A stretch of 64,000 nt of DNA from Rhodopseudomonas sp. (lineage in GTDB: Bacteria; Pseudomonadota; Alphaproteobacteria; Rhizobiales; Xanthobacteraceae): contig NZ_JACABA010000002.1 in assembly GCF_013377015.1 (NCBI RefSeq), forward strand, positions 186,001 to 250,000, written 5' to 3'. The first letter of the stretch is position 1. The number at the start of each line of letters is the position of its first letter. Made by a program: the position numbers and the translations under genes. Under the pieces are notes generated by a model that was given only the letters and a program-made list of their open reading frames with translations, was not told the origin of the DNA and did not search any database. This document shows positions 44,564 to 55,238 of the stretch, in pieces.

Positions 44564-45757
44564 TCACAGCGAACGCCAGGACGGCGACAGCCCCTCGCGC
44601 ATCGCCAGCCGCCGCAGCGGCCCGAGCGCGCCGATCAGATGCATGCCGACCGCGCGCGCCGCCTGCGCCGGCAGCAGGTCGCTGAGCAGCGAGCGGTTGG
44701 CGATGTCGATCGCGAAGGTACGGCTGGTGACGTCGGCGCGGCGGGCCTTTTCGAACCGCGACATCACGGCGGCTCCGCCCAAATCTTCGTCGCGCGCCAG
44801 CGCGTCCCGCACGATGTCGGCGATGTCGCCGGCGTCGCGCAATCCCATGTTCAGCCCCTGGGCGCCGATCGGCGGCACCACATGCGCGGCTTCGCCCACC
44901 AGCGCGATCCGCGCCCGCGCGAAATGCTTCGGTCGCTCGATCGCCAGCGGGAACAGATTGCGGCCCGGCTCGACGCTGACGGGACCGAAAATCGAATGCG
45001 ACTGGCGCTCGGCCGCCGCCGACAATTCGTCGTCGCCGAGCGCCATCAGCCGCTGCGCTTCGTTCGGTTCGGCGACCCAGACCACGCTCATGCGCTTGCC
45101 CGGCAGCGGCACGAACACGCAGGGGCCCTGCGCGGTGTGGAATTCCGTCGACATGTTCTGATGCGGCCGCGAGATCGCGACGTTGAAGGTCAGCGCCGAC
45201 TGATTCAGCGCACGGCTGGTGACCTCGATTCCGGCGGCCTGCCGGCACTGCGATTTGCGGCCGTCGGCGCCGATCAACAGCCGCGCCGACAGCGCTTGCC
45301 CCCCACGGGTATGACCGACGGCTTCAGTTTCGTCGGGGACGATGGTTTCTGCCTCATCGTCGAACCGGACCAGATTGTCGAGTTCCGCGGCGCGCTCCTC
45401 GAGCGCCACCATCAGCATACGGTTCTCGATATTGTAGCCGAACGCGACCAGCCCGATCTCCTCGGATACGAACCGGACTTCCGGCGCCCGGATCAGCCGC
45501 CCGGTGTCGTCGACCAGCCGCATCACCCTCAGTGCCGCCGCCTTACCTGAGCAGCGGCGCCAGACGTCGAGCCGCTCCAAGAGATCGACCGAATCGCCTA
45601 GCAGGGCGGTGGTGCGGTTGTCTGAATAGGGCAGGTGCCGCGCCACCAAGGCGGTGCGGGCGCCGGCCGTGGCCACCGCTATCGCCGCTGCAAGGCCGGC
45701 CGGGCCGCCGCCGACCACGATGACGTCGAAACTGTCAGGCTGCGCAATCTGGTTCAT
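44564..45757 (-). CDS. UbiH/UbiF-family FAD-dependent monooxygenase
   Basis: 397 residues from the ATG at 45757 (MNQIAQPDSFDVIVVGGGPAG). The FAD-binding GxGxxG motif (VVGGGPAGLAAAIAVA) is at the N-terminus. The DG motif is RLLIGADGRKSQCR. The second FAD motif is ALVGEAAHVVPPIGAQGLNMGLRDAGDI. This pattern is that of aromatic-ring hydroxylases of ubiquinone synthesis (UbiH, UbiF, VisC, or alphaproteobacterial UbiL). Which ring position it hydroxylates cannot be told. The frame extends upstream of the ATG, but that part has no coding character. Confidence 0.88.
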   Translation of the reverse strand: MNQIAQPDSFDVIVVGGGPAGLAAAIAVATAGARTALVARHLPYSDNRTTALLGDSVDLLERLDVWRRCSGKAAALRVMRLVDDTGRLIRAPEVRFVSEEIGLVAFGYNIENRMLMVALEERAAELDNLVRFDDEAETIVPDETEAVGHTRGGQALSARLLIGADGRKSQCRQAAGIEVTSRALNQSALTFNVAISRPHQNMSTEFHTAQGPCVFVPLPGKRMSVVWVAEPNEAQRLMALGDDELSAAAERQSHSIFGPVSVEPGRNLFPLAIERPKHFARARIALVGEAAHVVPPIGAQGLNMGLRDAGDIADIVRDALARDEDLGGAAVMSRFEKARRADVTSRTFAIDIANRSLLSDLLPAQAARAVGMHLIGALGPLRRLAMREGLSPSWRSL

Positions 45758-45893
45758 GCAAAGACAATTGACGCCGCCGGCGGCTTTTTCAAGCCCGGAG
45801 CAAAACATTAACGTTCCCTGCAGTTTGCGCGACCGAAAGCCGCAAGCCGGGTCATGCAAAATCAGGCGTTTCCTGATAAGCACAGCGGCAGAC

Positions 45894-46628
45894 ATGACAC
45901 CTTTGGACCAGCCTGAACTCCCGGTGGTGACCCGCGCGGTGCGCGCCGCCGCATTCTCTGTGCACCTGTTCACGGCGGCGGGCGCCGGCATTGCGCTGAT
46001 TTCGCTGCTGGAGGCGGTGCGCCAGCACTGGGCGGCGGTGTTCGCCTGGCTCGGCGTCGCACTGCTGATCGACGCGCTCGACGGACCCATTGCCCGGCGG
46101 CTTGACGTCAAGCGGGTGCAGCCGGACTGGTCGGGCGAGGTGCTCGATCTGGTGGTCGACTTCGTGACCTATGTGTTCGTGCCGGCCTATGCGATCGCGG
46201 CGAGCGGCATGCTGTTGCCGATCGCGGCACCGGTGCTTGGAGCCGGAATCGTGATGAGCGGTGCCTTGTACTTCGCCGATCGCCGGATGAAGACTCCCGA
46301 CAATCATTTTCGCGGCTTTCCAGCGCTGTGGAACGCCGCGGCGTTCTATCTGTTCCTGCTGCATCCGTCGCCGGTGTTGTCGAGCATCGGCGTCGCCGCC
46401 CTGATCGTGCTGACCTTCGTGCCTTTCAATGTCATCCATCCGGTCCGCGTGGTTCGGCTCCGCGGTCTGAACCTGACGCTGATCGGAGTCTGGGCCGGTC
46501 TTGCCGTGATCGCGCTGGTCGAAGACTTCCGGGTGCCGCTGCCGGTCACGCTCGGTCTGTGCGCGATCGCGCTCTATATCGTCTGCGCCGACGCCATCAT
46601 TCGCCTGCTGAGGTCCGCCCGCCCATGA
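45894..46628 (+). CDS. pcs: Phosphatidylcholine synthase (Pcs)
   Basis: Condenses choline directly with CDP-diacylglycerol to form phosphatidylcholine, a pathway found in rhizobia and pathogens. 244 residues from the ATG at 45894 with several membrane helices. The CDP-alcohol phosphotransferase motif is DALDGPIARRLDVKRV, then SGEVLDLVVDFVTYVFVPAYA, the spaced form typical of Pcs. It overlaps terC by four bases (ATGA). Confidence 0.93.
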   Translation: MTPLDQPELPVVTRAVRAAAFSVHLFTAAGAGIALISLLEAVRQHWAAVFAWLGVALLIDALDGPIARRLDVKRVQPDWSGEVLDLVVDFVTYVFVPAYAIAASGMLLPIAAPVLGAGIVMSGALYFADRRMKTPDNHFRGFPALWNAAAFYLFLLHPSPVLSSIGVAALIVLTFVPFNVIHPVRVVRLRGLNLTLIGVWAGLAVIALVEDFRVPLPVTLGLCAIALYIVCADAIIRLLRSARP

Positions 46629-47347
46629 TCGAACTTCTGTCCCGCCCCGAAGCCTGGGCCGCCCTGCTGACGCTGACGGCGCTCGAAATCGTGCTCGGCA
46701 TCGACAATGTGATCTTCCTGTCGGTGATCGTGGCGCGGATTCCCGAACCGCAGGCGACCCGCGCGCGGCAGATCGGCCTGGCGCTGGCCCTGGTGTTCCG
46801 CATCCTGCTGCTGAGCCTGCTGGTATGGCTGATCGGCATGACCGCGCCGGTGTTCAGCTTCGGCGGCAATGGGTTCTCATGGCGCGACATCATCCTGATC
46901 GGCGGCGGGCTGTTCCTGATCGCGAAGGCTACGCATGAAATTCACGGCGAAGTCGAGGCGCGCGACAACGACGGCGGCGAGGGCGCGCGCCCGCGCAGCG
47001 CATTCTTCTGGGTGATCGTGCAGATTATCGTGATCGACATGGTGTTCTCGCTGGATTCCATCATCACCGCGATCGGCATGTCGCAGGACCTGGAGATCAT
47101 GATCGCGGCGGTGATCATCGCCTGCCTGATCATGTACGTTTCCTCCGGCCCGGTGGCGCGGTTCGTCGCCGAACACCCGACCACCAAAATGCTGGCGCTG
47201 GCGTTCCTGGTGCTGATCGGCGTGGCGCTGGTCGCCGACGGCTTCCAGTTCCATATCCCGCGCGGCTACATCTATTTCGCAATTGCGTTCTCGGCGGCGG
47301 TCGAGATGTTCAACGTCCTGGCCAAACGCAACCGCAGGGGGGCCTGA
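46625..47347 (+). CDS. TerC-family membrane protein
   Basis: 240 residues with seven or so membrane helices. The family signatures are LEIVLGIDNVIFLSVIVARIP (TM1-2) and QIIVIDMVFSLDSIITAIGM, with acidic residues inside the membrane, and FAIAFSAAVEMFN at the end. TerC proteins act in metal (manganese) export or in loading secreted metalloenzymes. It is translationally coupled to pcs, so both are membrane functions in one transcript. Confidence 0.93.
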   Translation: MIELLSRPEAWAALLTLTALEIVLGIDNVIFLSVIVARIPEPQATRARQIGLALALVFRILLLSLLVWLIGMTAPVFSFGGNGFSWRDIILIGGGLFLIAKATHEIHGEVEARDNDGGEGARPRSAFFWVIVQIIVIDMVFSLDSIITAIGMSQDLEIMIAAVIIACLIMYVSSGPVARFVAEHPTTKMLALAFLVLIGVALVADGFQFHIPRGYIYFAIAFSAAVEMFNVLAKRNRRGA

Positions 47348-47420
47348 TCCGGTCGCGCGTGTTGACAACGCCGGGGCGATGGCTTTCGGTTGGCTGCAAG
47401 AAATTCCGGGAGACGTGACG

Positions 47421-48395
47421 ATGACGATGGCGGTTCGGGTGCATAAGGTGGGGGGACCGGAAGCGCTGGTCTATGAAGCTGTCGACGTCCCGGCGCCGGG
47501 CGACGGCGAGGTCCGGATTCGCCAGCGCGCCGTCGGCCTGAACTTCATCGACGTGTACTTTCGCACCGGACTGTACAAGGCGCCGACGATGCCGTTCATC
47601 GCCGGCAACGAGGCCGCCGGCGAAGTCGTCTCGGTCGGTCCCCACGTCACCAATTTCCATCCCGGCGACCGCGTCGCGTATTATTACAACCTCGGCGGCT
47701 ACGCCACCGAGCGCAACATTCCCGCTGACAAGCTGGTGAAGCTGCCCGACCATATCACCTACGAGCAGGGCGCGGTGCTGATGCTCAAGGGGCTGACGGT
47801 GTGGTATCTGCTGCACAAGACCTTCAAGGTCGAGCCCGGGCACCGCGTGCTGATCCATGCGGCGGCTGGCGGCATCGGGCTGCTGGCCTGTCAATGGGCG
47901 CGGGCGCTCGGCGCACATGTGATCGGCACCGTCGGCTCCAAGGCCAAGGCCGAGCTCGCGGAGGCCAATGGTTGCGATCACGTCATTCTGTACAACGAGG
48001 AAGACTTCGTCGCGCGGGTCAAGCAGATCAGCCGCAACGAACTATGCGACGTGGTCTATGATGGCGTCGGCAAAACCACCTTTCCGGGGTCGCTGTCCTG
48101 CATCAAGCCGCGCGGCTTGTTCGTCAGTTTCGGCAACGCGTCGGGGCCGGTGCCGCCGTTCTCGCTGGCCGAGCTCAACAATCACGGCTCGCTGTTCGCG
48201 ACCCGTCCGAAGCTGAACGACTATGTCGGGACGCGGAAGGAACTGATGGAGGGCGCCGATGCGCTGTTCTCGGCGGTGATCGAGGGCAAGCTGCACGTCC
48301 CGATCAATCACGCCTATGCGCTGAAGGACGCCGCGAAGGCGCATATCGACCTTGAAGGCCGCGTCACCACCGGCGCGTCGATCCTGAAGCCGTAG
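47421..48395 (+). CDS. NADPH:quinone oxidoreductase (medium-chain dehydrogenase family)
   Basis: 324 residues from the ATG at 47421, preceded by CCGGGAGACG; the ATG at 47427 is also possible. Zeta-crystallin-type quinone reductase without zinc ligands: VGLNFIDVYFRTGLYK, MPFIAGNEAAGEVVSVG, then the nucleotide-binding loop VLIHAAAGGIGLLACQWARALGAHVIGTVG. The C-terminus ends KDAAKAHIDLEGRVTTGASILKP. It catalyses one-electron or two-electron reduction of quinones with NADPH. It is followed by a family C repeat. Confidence 0.93.
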   Translation: MTMAVRVHKVGGPEALVYEAVDVPAPGDGEVRIRQRAVGLNFIDVYFRTGLYKAPTMPFIAGNEAAGEVVSVGPHVTNFHPGDRVAYYYNLGGYATERNIPADKLVKLPDHITYEQGAVLMLKGLTVWYLLHKTFKVEPGHRVLIHAAAGGIGLLACQWARALGAHVIGTVGSKAKAELAEANGCDHVILYNEEDFVARVKQISRNELCDVVYDGVGKTTFPGSLSCIKPRGLFVSFGNASGPVPPFSLAELNNHGSLFATRPKLNDYVGTRKELMEGADALFSAVIEGKLHVPINHAYALKDAAKAHIDLEGRVTTGASILKP

Positions 48396-48424
48396 GTCAG
48401 CGACGGCATCTCAACGCACAATCA

Positions 48425-48527
48425 TGTCGTCCCCCGCGAAAGCGGGGGATCCAGTATTCCAGAGCGGCGATGTTCAACGATCAGCGCTCTAGAATACTGG
48501 GTCGCCCGGTCAAGCCGGGCGATGACA
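48425..48527. repeat. Intergenic palindromic repeat, family C
   Basis: About 103 bases with ends TGTCGTCCCCCGC and GCCCGGGCGATGACA-like right arm. Two small hairpins (CCCCCGCGAAAGCGGGGG and GCCCGGTCAAGCCGGGC) flank a longer inner pair (CCAGTATTCCAGAGC / GCTCTAGAATACTGG). It fills the gap between the quinone reductase gene and the convergent rimO. It is different in sequence from families A and B. Confidence 0.85.
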
Positions 48528-48546
48528 GCTGCGTTGTGGCTGCGCC

Positions 48547-49872
<1,326 letters not shown>

Positions 49873-50093
49873 CGTTCAAACTGCCTGATTGAGGTGCTGA
49901 AGCTAACCCTGATCGGCAGTCTTTACAAGGCGTTAGTTCCCCGGCGGCGAATGAAACAGGCACCGCCGGTTCCAAAACGAGAAAATTTCTCTGCATTGAG
50001 GGACCCGGACGGCAACGGTGTTGTTATTTCGCGAGCCACCTTGCCGACGACCGAATTCGGAATTCTATTGAGCCGAGCCAGTGGAGATCGAAA

Positions 50094-50243
50094 ATGCGAG
50101 AGCTTTCAGCAGAATCCCGGTTGGGAATGGCACGGCCGGTACCGGGGCGGCTGGCGGAGGGCATCCGGCTGGTCGCCATTGCGGCCGCCTTCGCACTGAT
50201 CGCCGCGGTGACGTTTGGGACCTTGTCGACGCACCCGTTCTGA
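50094..50243 (+). CDS. 49-residue single-helix membrane protein
   Basis: A small ORF with good start context (GTGGAGATCGAAAATG) encodes 49 residues. A basic/proline N-terminal half (MRELSAESRLGMARPVPGRL) leads into a strongly hydrophobic helix (IRLVAIAAAFALIAAVTFG) and a short tail. It lies convergently before pxpA, in otherwise empty sequence after rimO. Small-protein look, ribosome-binding site and helix support it; there is no known function. Confidence 0.6.
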   Translation: MRELSAESRLGMARPVPGRLAEGIRLVAIAAAFALIAAVTFGTLSTHPF

Positions 50244-50267
50244 TACGCTTGCAGGCGCCGGCTATCA

Positions 50268-51032
50268 TCACGGCTTGGCGAACGGCGCAACGGCGATTCC
50301 ATTGTCCTTCAATGCCTGTCTGACCCCGCGCGCGATTTCGACTGCACCCGGCGTGTCGCCATGAATGCAGACGGTGTCGGTCCGCATCTTGATCACCTTG
50401 CCGCTCACCGAGACCACCGCGCCGTCCTGCACCATCCGGACCACGCGCTGGGCGATTGCGGTCGGCTCATGCAGCACCGCGCCGGGCTTCTTGCGCGACA
50501 CCAGCGTGCCGTTGTCCTCATAGGCGCGGTCGGCGAATACCTCGTGGACCAGCGGCAGCCCGGCGGCTTCGCCGGCATCGACCAGTTTGGAATTCGCCAG
50601 CACCACGAAAATCAGCGTCGGATCGACCACCTTGATCGCGGCGGCAATGGCCCTCGCCGTCATGTCGTCCTCGCAGGCGACATTGGACAGCGCACCATGC
50701 GCCTTGACGTGGGTGACCTTGTGACCGGCGAGCGAGGCCACCGCCTGCAGCGCACCGATCTGGTAGGCGACTAGATTCTCGATTTCTTTGGATGAGAGAC
50801 CAGCGACCGGCCGTCGGCCGAAGCCGTGCAAATCGCGATAGCCGGGATGGGCGCCGATGCTGACGCCGCGCGCCTTGGCCAGTGCGGCGGTGTTGCGCAT
50901 GATGTCGGCGTCGCCGGCGTGGAAGCCGCAGGCGATGTTGACGCTGGTGGCGAGCTCGAGCATCGCCGCGTCGTTGCCCATCTCCCACGCGCCGAACCCC
51001 TCGCCGAGATCGCAATTCAGATCGATGGTCAT
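50268..51032 (-). CDS. pxpA: 5-oxoprolinase subunit PxpA (LamB/YcsF family)
   Basis: Subunit of the ATP-dependent 5-oxoprolinase that opens pyroglutamate to glutamate. 254 residues from the ATG at 51032 ([21 protein letters not shown]). The LamB/YcsF signature continues with [39 protein letters not shown] and [16 protein letters not shown], which supply metal and substrate ligands. It is the last gene of the pxpB-pxpC-pxpA run. Confidence 0.96.
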   Translation of the reverse strand: MTIDLNCDLGEGFGAWEMGNDAAMLELATSVNIACGFHAGDADIMRNTAALAKARGVSIGAHPGYRDLHGFGRRPVAGLSSKEIENLVAYQIGALQAVASLAGHKVTHVKAHGALSNVACEDDMTARAIAAAIKVVDPTLIFVVLANSKLVDAGEAAGLPLVHEVFADRAYEDNGTLVSRKKPGAVLHEPTAIAQRVVRMVQDGAVVSVSGKVIKMRTDTVCIHGDTPGAVEIARGVRQALKDNGIAVAPFAKP

Positions 51033-51060
51033 GTGCTGTCTGCCTGGTTGTGTGATCATG

Positions 51061-52071
51061 CTACGCGTCGAAAGCATTGGTCGCCACGCCGGCGACATTG
51101 GCGCTGTGCAACGCGTCGATATCGAGCTGCGAGGCCTGCGCATCGACGACGCGGCTGGGCAGGGCTCGGATCAGTTGCGCCATCGCCCGGTACTCCGCCT
51201 GTGCCTGCGCCATGCTGACGGCCTGGAAACGAAAGCCCCGGCCAGCCTGGGTTTGCGCCAGCCGCCGCAGATCAGCCGTGATGACGGTGGCGATTTTCGG
51301 ATAGCCGCCGCTGGTGCCGCGATCGGGCATCAGCACGATCGGCTGGCCATTGCCGGGGATCTGGATACTGCCGTTGACGGTGCCGTCGGACACAATGTTG
51401 TGGCCATGCAGGTGTTTGATCGGCGGTCCTTCGAGTCGATAGCCCATCCGGTCGCTGGTCGCCGATATTTGCCACTCGCTGTCGAGAAACAATTGCACGG
51501 CATCGGTGGCGAATTCGTCGTCCTGCGGCCCGAGCAAAACTCGGATCGGCGCGTCTGTCGGGTTCGGCAGATCGATCCTGAGCTCGCGGGTGCCGCTGGC
51601 AGCCGTCACCCGAATTTCATCGCCCGGCTGCAGCGGCCGGGGAAATGGACTGCCGAGCCCGGCGCGGGCGTTGACAGCGAGGCTGCCGAACATCAGCTCG
51701 CCCTGAATACCACCCTCGATCGCCAGATAGCTGAACACGCCGCCGCGGGCGACGCCGAGCGTCAGGCGCTCGCCTTCGGTGAGGGTGATGGATTCATTGA
51801 GGCTGATGGGGCGGCCCTCCACCGCAGCGGGACGCTGCGCTCCGGCGAGGGCAATCCTGACCGGACCGCCGCGCGCGGTGAAGGCAGAGCCGAGCGGTCC
51901 GAGTTCGATCGCGGCGGCGAACGGCGCATTGCCGAGCAGCGCATTGGCGGCGGCGAGCGCCAGCGTATCCATCGCACCGCTCGGCGTCAGGCCGTAGCGC
52001 TGCGCACCGTGGCGCCCGGCGTCCTGCACCGATGTCGCCGGGCCCGCGGCGGTGACCACGAGCTTGCTCAT
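51061..52071 (-). CDS. pxpC: 5-oxoprolinase subunit PxpC (biotin-dependent carboxylase-like family)
   Basis: 336 residues. KipA/PxpC family: [26 protein letters not shown] near the N-terminus and [23 protein letters not shown]. The central segment is [12 protein letters not shown], followed by [18 protein letters not shown]-like sequence and [18 protein letters not shown]. Together with PxpB it forms the catalytic partner of PxpA. Its ATG overlaps the pxpB stop by four bases. Confidence 0.95.
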   Translation of the reverse strand: MSKLVVTAAGPATSVQDAGRHGAQRYGLTPSGAMDTLALAAANALLGNAPFAAAIELGPLGSAFTARGGPVRIALAGAQRPAAVEGRPISLNESITLTEGERLTLGVARGGVFSYLAIEGGIQGELMFGSLAVNARAGLGSPFPRPLQPGDEIRVTAASGTRELRIDLPNPTDAPIRVLLGPQDDEFATDAVQLFLDSEWQISATSDRMGYRLEGPPIKHLHGHNIVSDGTVNGSIQIPGNGQPIVLMPDRGTSGGYPKIATVITADLRRLAQTQAGRGFRFQAVSMAQAQAEYRAMAQLIRALPSRVVDAQASQLDIDALHSANVAGVATNAFDA

Positions 52072-52802
52072 GAGGTGAGCAATTCGGCGACGATCTCGCC
52101 GTGCTCGGCGGCGCGATCCTGCTCGGCGAATTGGTGAGCGTCAATCGCGACGAAACTCACCGCGTCACCGGGTTCCAGCAGAAAGATCGGATCGCGATGC
52201 AGCTGATAGGTGCGCACCGGGGTGCGTCCCAACAAATGCCAGCCGCTGGGTCCGGCCAGGCACTGGATGCCGGTCTGCACGCCGCCGATCGAGATCGTAC
52301 CGGCCGGCGTCAGCAGCCGCGGATTCTGCCGGCGCGGCATCTGCAGCGACGGATCGAGGCCGCTGAGGTAGGACCAGCCCGGCGTGAAGCCGATCATCGC
52401 GACGCGATAATCGGCGGCGACATGGCGCGCTACCACTTCATCGGCGCTGATACCAAGCGCCGTCGCGACGTCGTCGAGATCGATGCCATGCTCGCCGCCA
52501 TAGCTGACCGGAATGCGCCAGTGCCGCTTCGCCACGGCCTCCGATGCGGGATGGGACTGCGCCAGCGCTGTCAGCTGTGCCGCAAGCTCGTCGAAGCCGA
52601 TCTGTTCCGGATCGTAGTGCACCAGCAGCGAGCGATAGGTCGGCACGGTTTCGGTGACGCCGGCGACTGCGTCGCGCGCCATCGCACGATCGAGCGCTAG
52701 CACGCGCCGATTGGCCTCCGCGCTGATCGCACGGCCGAACTCCACCGTGATGGCGGCGTCGCCGCTGGGCAGCATGCGGGGTGGGGACAGGATGGCAGTC
52801 AT
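52068..52802 (-). CDS. pxpB: 5-oxoprolinase subunit PxpB (KipI family)
   Basis: 244 residues from the ATG at 52802 (MTAILSPPRMLPSGDAAITVEFG). KipI/PxpB features include YRSLLVHYDPEQIGFDELAAQL, RHWRIPVSYGGEHGIDLDDVA, and IGFTPGWSYLSGLDPSLQMPRR with the nearby GTISIGGVQTGIQCLAGPSGWHLLG. First gene of the pxpBCA unit, translationally coupled to pxpC. Confidence 0.95.
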   Translation of the reverse strand: MTAILSPPRMLPSGDAAITVEFGRAISAEANRRVLALDRAMARDAVAGVTETVPTYRSLLVHYDPEQIGFDELAAQLTALAQSHPASEAVAKRHWRIPVSYGGEHGIDLDDVATALGISADEVVARHVAADYRVAMIGFTPGWSYLSGLDPSLQMPRRQNPRLLTPAGTISIGGVQTGIQCLAGPSGWHLLGRTPVRTYQLHRDPIFLLEPGDAVSFVAIDAHQFAEQDRAAEHGEIVAELLTS

Positions 52803-53034
52803 GGGCTCGATAAAATCATGAGCGAAGTGACAGCGATAGCGCGTTTTCAAAGCGAGTGAAAATCACTTCGTGCGATGCATCGTGCAGCGATAAAGCTGCG
52901 GCGCGCAACGCGATAAGGTGAGGTGATCGGTGGTGACGGCTGTTCCGCACGAAGTTGCGGTCTGCGGTCTTGACGCAGCGACCATCGCCCGCAAGATGCG
53001 CCGCCGAATAGACCTCACCGGAGCTAGCCTGTTC

Positions 53035-53739
53035 ATGTCGTTGACCCCCGAAGCGATCGCCATCCTCGCGCGCGTCTCCACCGCGACCATCACCACGGTG
53101 CTGTTGAAGAAGGGATTGCGCAACGTCTGGCTGCGCGGCGCGCGGCCGCTGCGGCCGGGACAGCCGCGGCTGGTCGGCTCGGCCTTCACGCTGCGCTTCG
53201 TGCCGGCGCGCGAGGATCTGGCGACGCCGGAATCCTGGGCGTCGCCGATCTCCACCCGCGCCGCGATCGAGGCGATGCCGGAGGGCTGCATCGCGGTGGT
53301 CGACGCCATGGGCATCACCGATGCCGGGATCTTCGGCGACATCCTGTGCGCGCGGATTGTGAAACGCGGCGTCACCGCGCTAATCACCGACGGCGTGGTG
53401 CGCGATCTCGAAGGCGTGCTCGGCACCGGGCTGCCAGTGTGGTGCGATGGCTTCGCGGCGCCGCCCTCGGTCGCCGGCCTGACTTTCGTCGGCTGGGGTG
53501 AGCCGATCGGCTGCGGCGGCGTCGCGGTGTTTCCGAACGACGTCATTGTCGCCGATCAGGACGGCGCGGTGCTGATCCCGCAGGCGCTGCTTGATCACGT
53601 CCTGGCCGAAGGCCCGGAGCAGGAACGGATGGAAGGCTGGATCGTCGATCAGGTCAACGAAGGCGCGGTGTTGCCCGGTCTGTATCCGATGAACGCCGAG
53701 ACCAAGGCACGCTACGCGGCCTGGAAGGCAAGCCACTAA
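53035..53739 (+). CDS. RraA-like family protein (HMG/CHA aldolase fold)
   Basis: 234 residues from the ATG at 53035. The RraA/MenG-like fold is recognisable: FTLRFVPAREDL, EGCIAVVDAMGITDAGIFGDILCARIVKRGVTALITDGVVRD, VAVFPNDVIVADQDGAVLIPQ. The GD...R...D residues that bind Mg2+ and pyruvate in the class II aldolases of this fold are kept. It is more likely an aldolase/oxaloacetate decarboxylase than an RNase E inhibitor. A cupin gene follows after 13 bases, suggesting a small catabolic unit. Confidence 0.88.
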   Translation: MSLTPEAIAILARVSTATITTVLLKKGLRNVWLRGARPLRPGQPRLVGSAFTLRFVPAREDLATPESWASPISTRAAIEAMPEGCIAVVDAMGITDAGIFGDILCARIVKRGVTALITDGVVRDLEGVLGTGLPVWCDGFAAPPSVAGLTFVGWGEPIGCGGVAVFPNDVIVADQDGAVLIPQALLDHVLAEGPEQERMEGWIVDQVNEGAVLPGLYPMNAETKARYAAWKASH

Positions 53740-53752
53740 GGGAGATTCGACC

Positions 53753-54160
53753 ATGGAGATTTTTCTCGCCGGTTTGCGGCCGACCCGTAGGGCACCCGCC
53801 GAGTATTTCACCGGCACGGTCTGGCAGGACCCGATCGTGACCGCCGAAGCCCCGGCGCGGCTCGTCGCGGTGCGCGTGGCGTTCGAGCCTGGCGCGCGGA
53901 CCGCGTGGCACACCCATCCGCTGGGCCAGACCCTCTACGTCGTGACCGGCGTCGGCCGGGTGCAGACCCAGGGCGGTCCGGTCCGCGAAATCCGGCCCGG
54001 CGATACGGTGTGGATTCCGCCCGGCGAGAAGCACTGGCACGGCGCGGCGCCGGCCAATGCCATGACCCATATCGCGATGCAGGAAGCAGTGGACGGCAGC
54101 GCCGTGACCTGGATGGAGCAGGTCACAGACGAGGAATACGGTTCCGCTGTAGGCGGTTAG
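53753..54160 (+). CDS. Single-domain cupin protein
   Basis: 135 residues. The cupin metal-binding motif 1 is GARTAWHTHPLGQTLYVVTGVGRV (two histidines and a glutamine/threonine in place of the usual glutamate). Motif 2 is PGDTVWIPPGEKHWHGA. The QAxxxPGDxVWIPPGEKHWHGA form is that of the carboxymuconolactone-type or (R)-mandelonitrile-lyase-like small cupins. It is co-directional with and 13 bases after the RraA-like gene. Substrate unknown. Confidence 0.9.
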   Translation: MEIFLAGLRPTRRAPAEYFTGTVWQDPIVTAEAPARLVAVRVAFEPGARTAWHTHPLGQTLYVVTGVGRVQTQGGPVREIRPGDTVWIPPGEKHWHGAAPANAMTHIAMQEAVDGSAVTWMEQVTDEEYGSAVGG

Positions 54161-54214
54161 CGAAAAAAGTTATTATTGGTTCTAAACCTGCGCTGCGAGA
54201 GTCTTTGGACACGC

Positions 54215-54243
54215 CAAGGCCCTGCCGATCGAGCAGGGCCTTG
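54215..54243. terminator. Hairpin between convergent genes
   Basis: A perfect 10-base inverted repeat (CAAGGCCCTG / CAGGGCCTTG) with a nine-base loop lies between the cupin gene and the convergent DUF2147 gene. There is no U tract on either side. It probably ends transcription from both directions. Confidence 0.65.
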
Positions 54244-54260
54244 AGCCAGGTCAGGGCGGC

Positions 54261-55040
54261 TCAGTTGACGCGGCTCCAGGTCTGGCCGCCGCAGAACATG
54301 CCGCCGAAGGCGCATCCCTGGACGCGAAGCGTGTCGGGGCCCTTCAGGGCGATGGTGGAGTCGTAGTTGCTGCCGCTTTTCGGATCGTGGATGCGGCCGC
54401 TCCATTTGTTGTCGCTGACCGGCTTCATGTTGATCAGGATCTTCTCGTTGTCCTTCATCGCATAGCCGCAGAGGTTCGGACCGCAGGGCTCGATGCGAAT
54501 CTTGCCTTCCTTTTCTTCGGTCAGCCAGATACCGAGCGGCGAGGCGGCCGCGGTCGAGGTCGGGGGAGCATTTTGCTCAGGCGTCGAAGCCGGCGCGGAT
54601 GCCACCACCGGCGCGGTACGGTCGGCCGCGGAGGGAGCTGCCGGGGTCGACGCAGCCGGCTGGTCGGGGGTCCGGCTGGCGGTGGTGGCAGGCTGAGCGG
54701 CGGGGGCCGCGGCCGTGGCGCCATTGGCGGGCTGCAGCGATTCGCGGCTCGCCGCGGGCGCGTTCGCCGTCGCGGCGGGCGGTCCCAGCGGCTCCCGGTT
54801 GGTCTGGCGTTTGGACTTGTTGTCGAGATCGTCGTCACGATCGATCCGCGCGCGATTGCCGCGCTTCGGCCCGGATTCATAGATGCCGGGGATCGAGACC
54901 GAGACACAGGATGGCGAATCGCAGTCGGAGGGTTTGTCGATATGGATGGTGCGGCCACCGATATCGAACGAATATGAGTCGCCGGCATGGGCGGCCGAGG
55001 TCGCCAACAGCACCGTGGCCAGAACAAAGAGCCTTTTCAT
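54261..55040 (-). CDS. Exported DUF2147-domain protein with long Ala/Pro linker
   Basis: 259 residues from the ATG at 55040, which has an AGGAGGTCGTG ribosome-binding site. A signal peptide (MKRLFVLATVLLATSAAHA) precedes a small N-terminal part with a cysteine pair (CDSPSCVSVSIPG). A long Ala/Pro/Thr/Ser-rich linker covers about residues 85-165. The C-terminal DUF2147-type beta-barrel starts PLGIWLTEEKEGKIRIEPCGPNLCGY and ends GGQTWSRVN. Function is unknown; the layout is that of an envelope protein with a flexible tether. Confidence 0.85.
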   Translation of the reverse strand: MKRLFVLATVLLATSAAHAGDSYSFDIGGRTIHIDKPSDCDSPSCVSVSIPGIYESGPKRGNRARIDRDDDLDNKSKRQTNREPLGPPAATANAPAASRESLQPANGATAAAPAAQPATTASRTPDQPAASTPAAPSAADRTAPVVASAPASTPEQNAPPTSTAAASPLGIWLTEEKEGKIRIEPCGPNLCGYAMKDNEKILINMKPVSDNKWSGRIHDPKSGSNYDSTIALKGPDTLRVQGCAFGGMFCGGQTWSRVN

Positions 55041-55238
55041 CACGACCTCCTGGAGGCTGGAGCCTATTCCCAATCTTGACCTATTTTGCACCGGCACGCG
55101 GATGTTGAGCGTGACTCACATCACTCAATAAATGTGAGACCGCAAATTGGACGAAGGTTCACCATTCTTCCCGAACCGCTTTGGTAAAATTGGGGCGGAA
55201 GGCTGACCGGCCTGCCCGGGGCGTTCGCCCCCGGGGCA

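Noticed and set aside
52930-53034. Upstream 35-codon extension of the RraA-like gene
   Set aside because: It starts at a GTG without ribosome-binding site and encodes no conserved residues; the ATG at 53035 fits the family length.
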